From: VGJV01 sp964646415
GTDB lineage: Bacteria > Patescibacteriota > Minisyncoccia > UBA6257 > 2-01-FULL-56-20
Assembly: GCA_964646415.1 (NCBI GenBank)
Contig: CAZYEL010000017.1
Span: 1-20,415 of the forward strand
Direction of reading: 5' to 3'
Length of the DNA stretch: 20,415 nucleotides
Under the pieces are notes generated by a model. That model saw only the letters and a list, made by a program, of their open reading frames with translations, ran no database searches and had not been told where the DNA came from. Shown one piece after another: positions 20,384-20,415 of this stretch; the stretch's first letter is position 1; each line of letters opens with the position of its first letter. The translations under genes were made by a program, and so were the position numbers.

Positions 20384-20415
20384 ATGCCGCTCACCGCGGT
20401 GTTTTTTGTTTCTTT
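20384..20415 (+). other. Start of a right-edge gene, or a short hairpin-terminated leader
   Basis: Two readings are possible. An ATG at 20384 opens a frame (MPLTAVFFVS...) to the edge. Alternatively CCGC (20387-20390) pairs with GCGG (20396-20399) and is followed by six Ts (20402-20407), which would end a transcript of about 60 bases from the promoter at 20315. The window stops too soon to choose. Confidence 0.35.

Overview
The window looks like a chromosomal segment of a Candidate Phyla Radiation (Patescibacteria, probably Parcubacteria-like) bacterium. This is inferred from several traits. Shine-Dalgarno sequences are almost absent, and -10 boxes lie 6-10 nt before start codons (leaderless or near-leaderless mRNAs). 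There are many small palindromic repeats, some inside conserved genes. Two small membrane proteins share a WKxWPYW-RGG N-terminus. PurL is of the unusual ETHNSP type. No rRNA, tRNA, CRISPR array, transposase or integrase was recognised.

Nearly all genes are on the minus strand and are read from right to left. (1) 20274-13535: purine block purL (with a PurS-like N-terminus), purQ, purF, a cysteine-free ArsR-like regulator and a purN-like gene. (2) 13389-9513: an accessory patch holding a large secreted protein (formylglycine-enzyme-like domain, alpha/beta hydrolase, repeated C-terminal domain), a truncated second copy of its tail, and two related plus-strand membrane proteins arranged as a tandem duplication. 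(3) 9407-8028: purD. (4) 7992-3053: a plus-strand dual-specificity phosphatase, then a long ArsR-headed redox operon: arsR, DUF3179, DoxX, a previously uncalled 59-residue Cys/His-rich peptide, glutaredoxin, DsbA-like, TlpA-like, CcdA and a GDCCVxC-like zinc ribbon. (5) 3050-2988: a short remnant of a purD 3' end. (6) 2953-262: HAD phosphatase, a guanylate-kinase-like protein with a degenerate P-loop, an M24-like protein and purE.

The purine genes cover PRPP to phosphoribosylamine (PurF), GAR (PurD), FGAR (PurN), FGAM (PurL+PurQ) and the PurE carboxylation step. purM, purK, purC, purB and purH are not in the window. The redox block joins an inner-membrane electron carrier (CcdA), two membrane-anchored thioredoxin-fold proteins, a cytoplasmic glutaredoxin and a Cys-rich peptide under one ArsR-type promoter, which suggests extracytoplasmic thiol-disulfide control linked to metal or sulfur stress. 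It lies between two same-orientation copies of the purD 3' end, so it may be an inserted island.

The most striking structure is the set of short palindromic elements. One 20-bp element sits in one arm of an inverted repeat that brackets purQ and is absent from the other arm, giving a filled/empty site pair. Relatives of it, and other hairpin elements, are inserted in frame in PurL, PurD and PurN. Two perfect palindromes with the same 18-bp core flank the second ArsR-like gene and are probably its operators.
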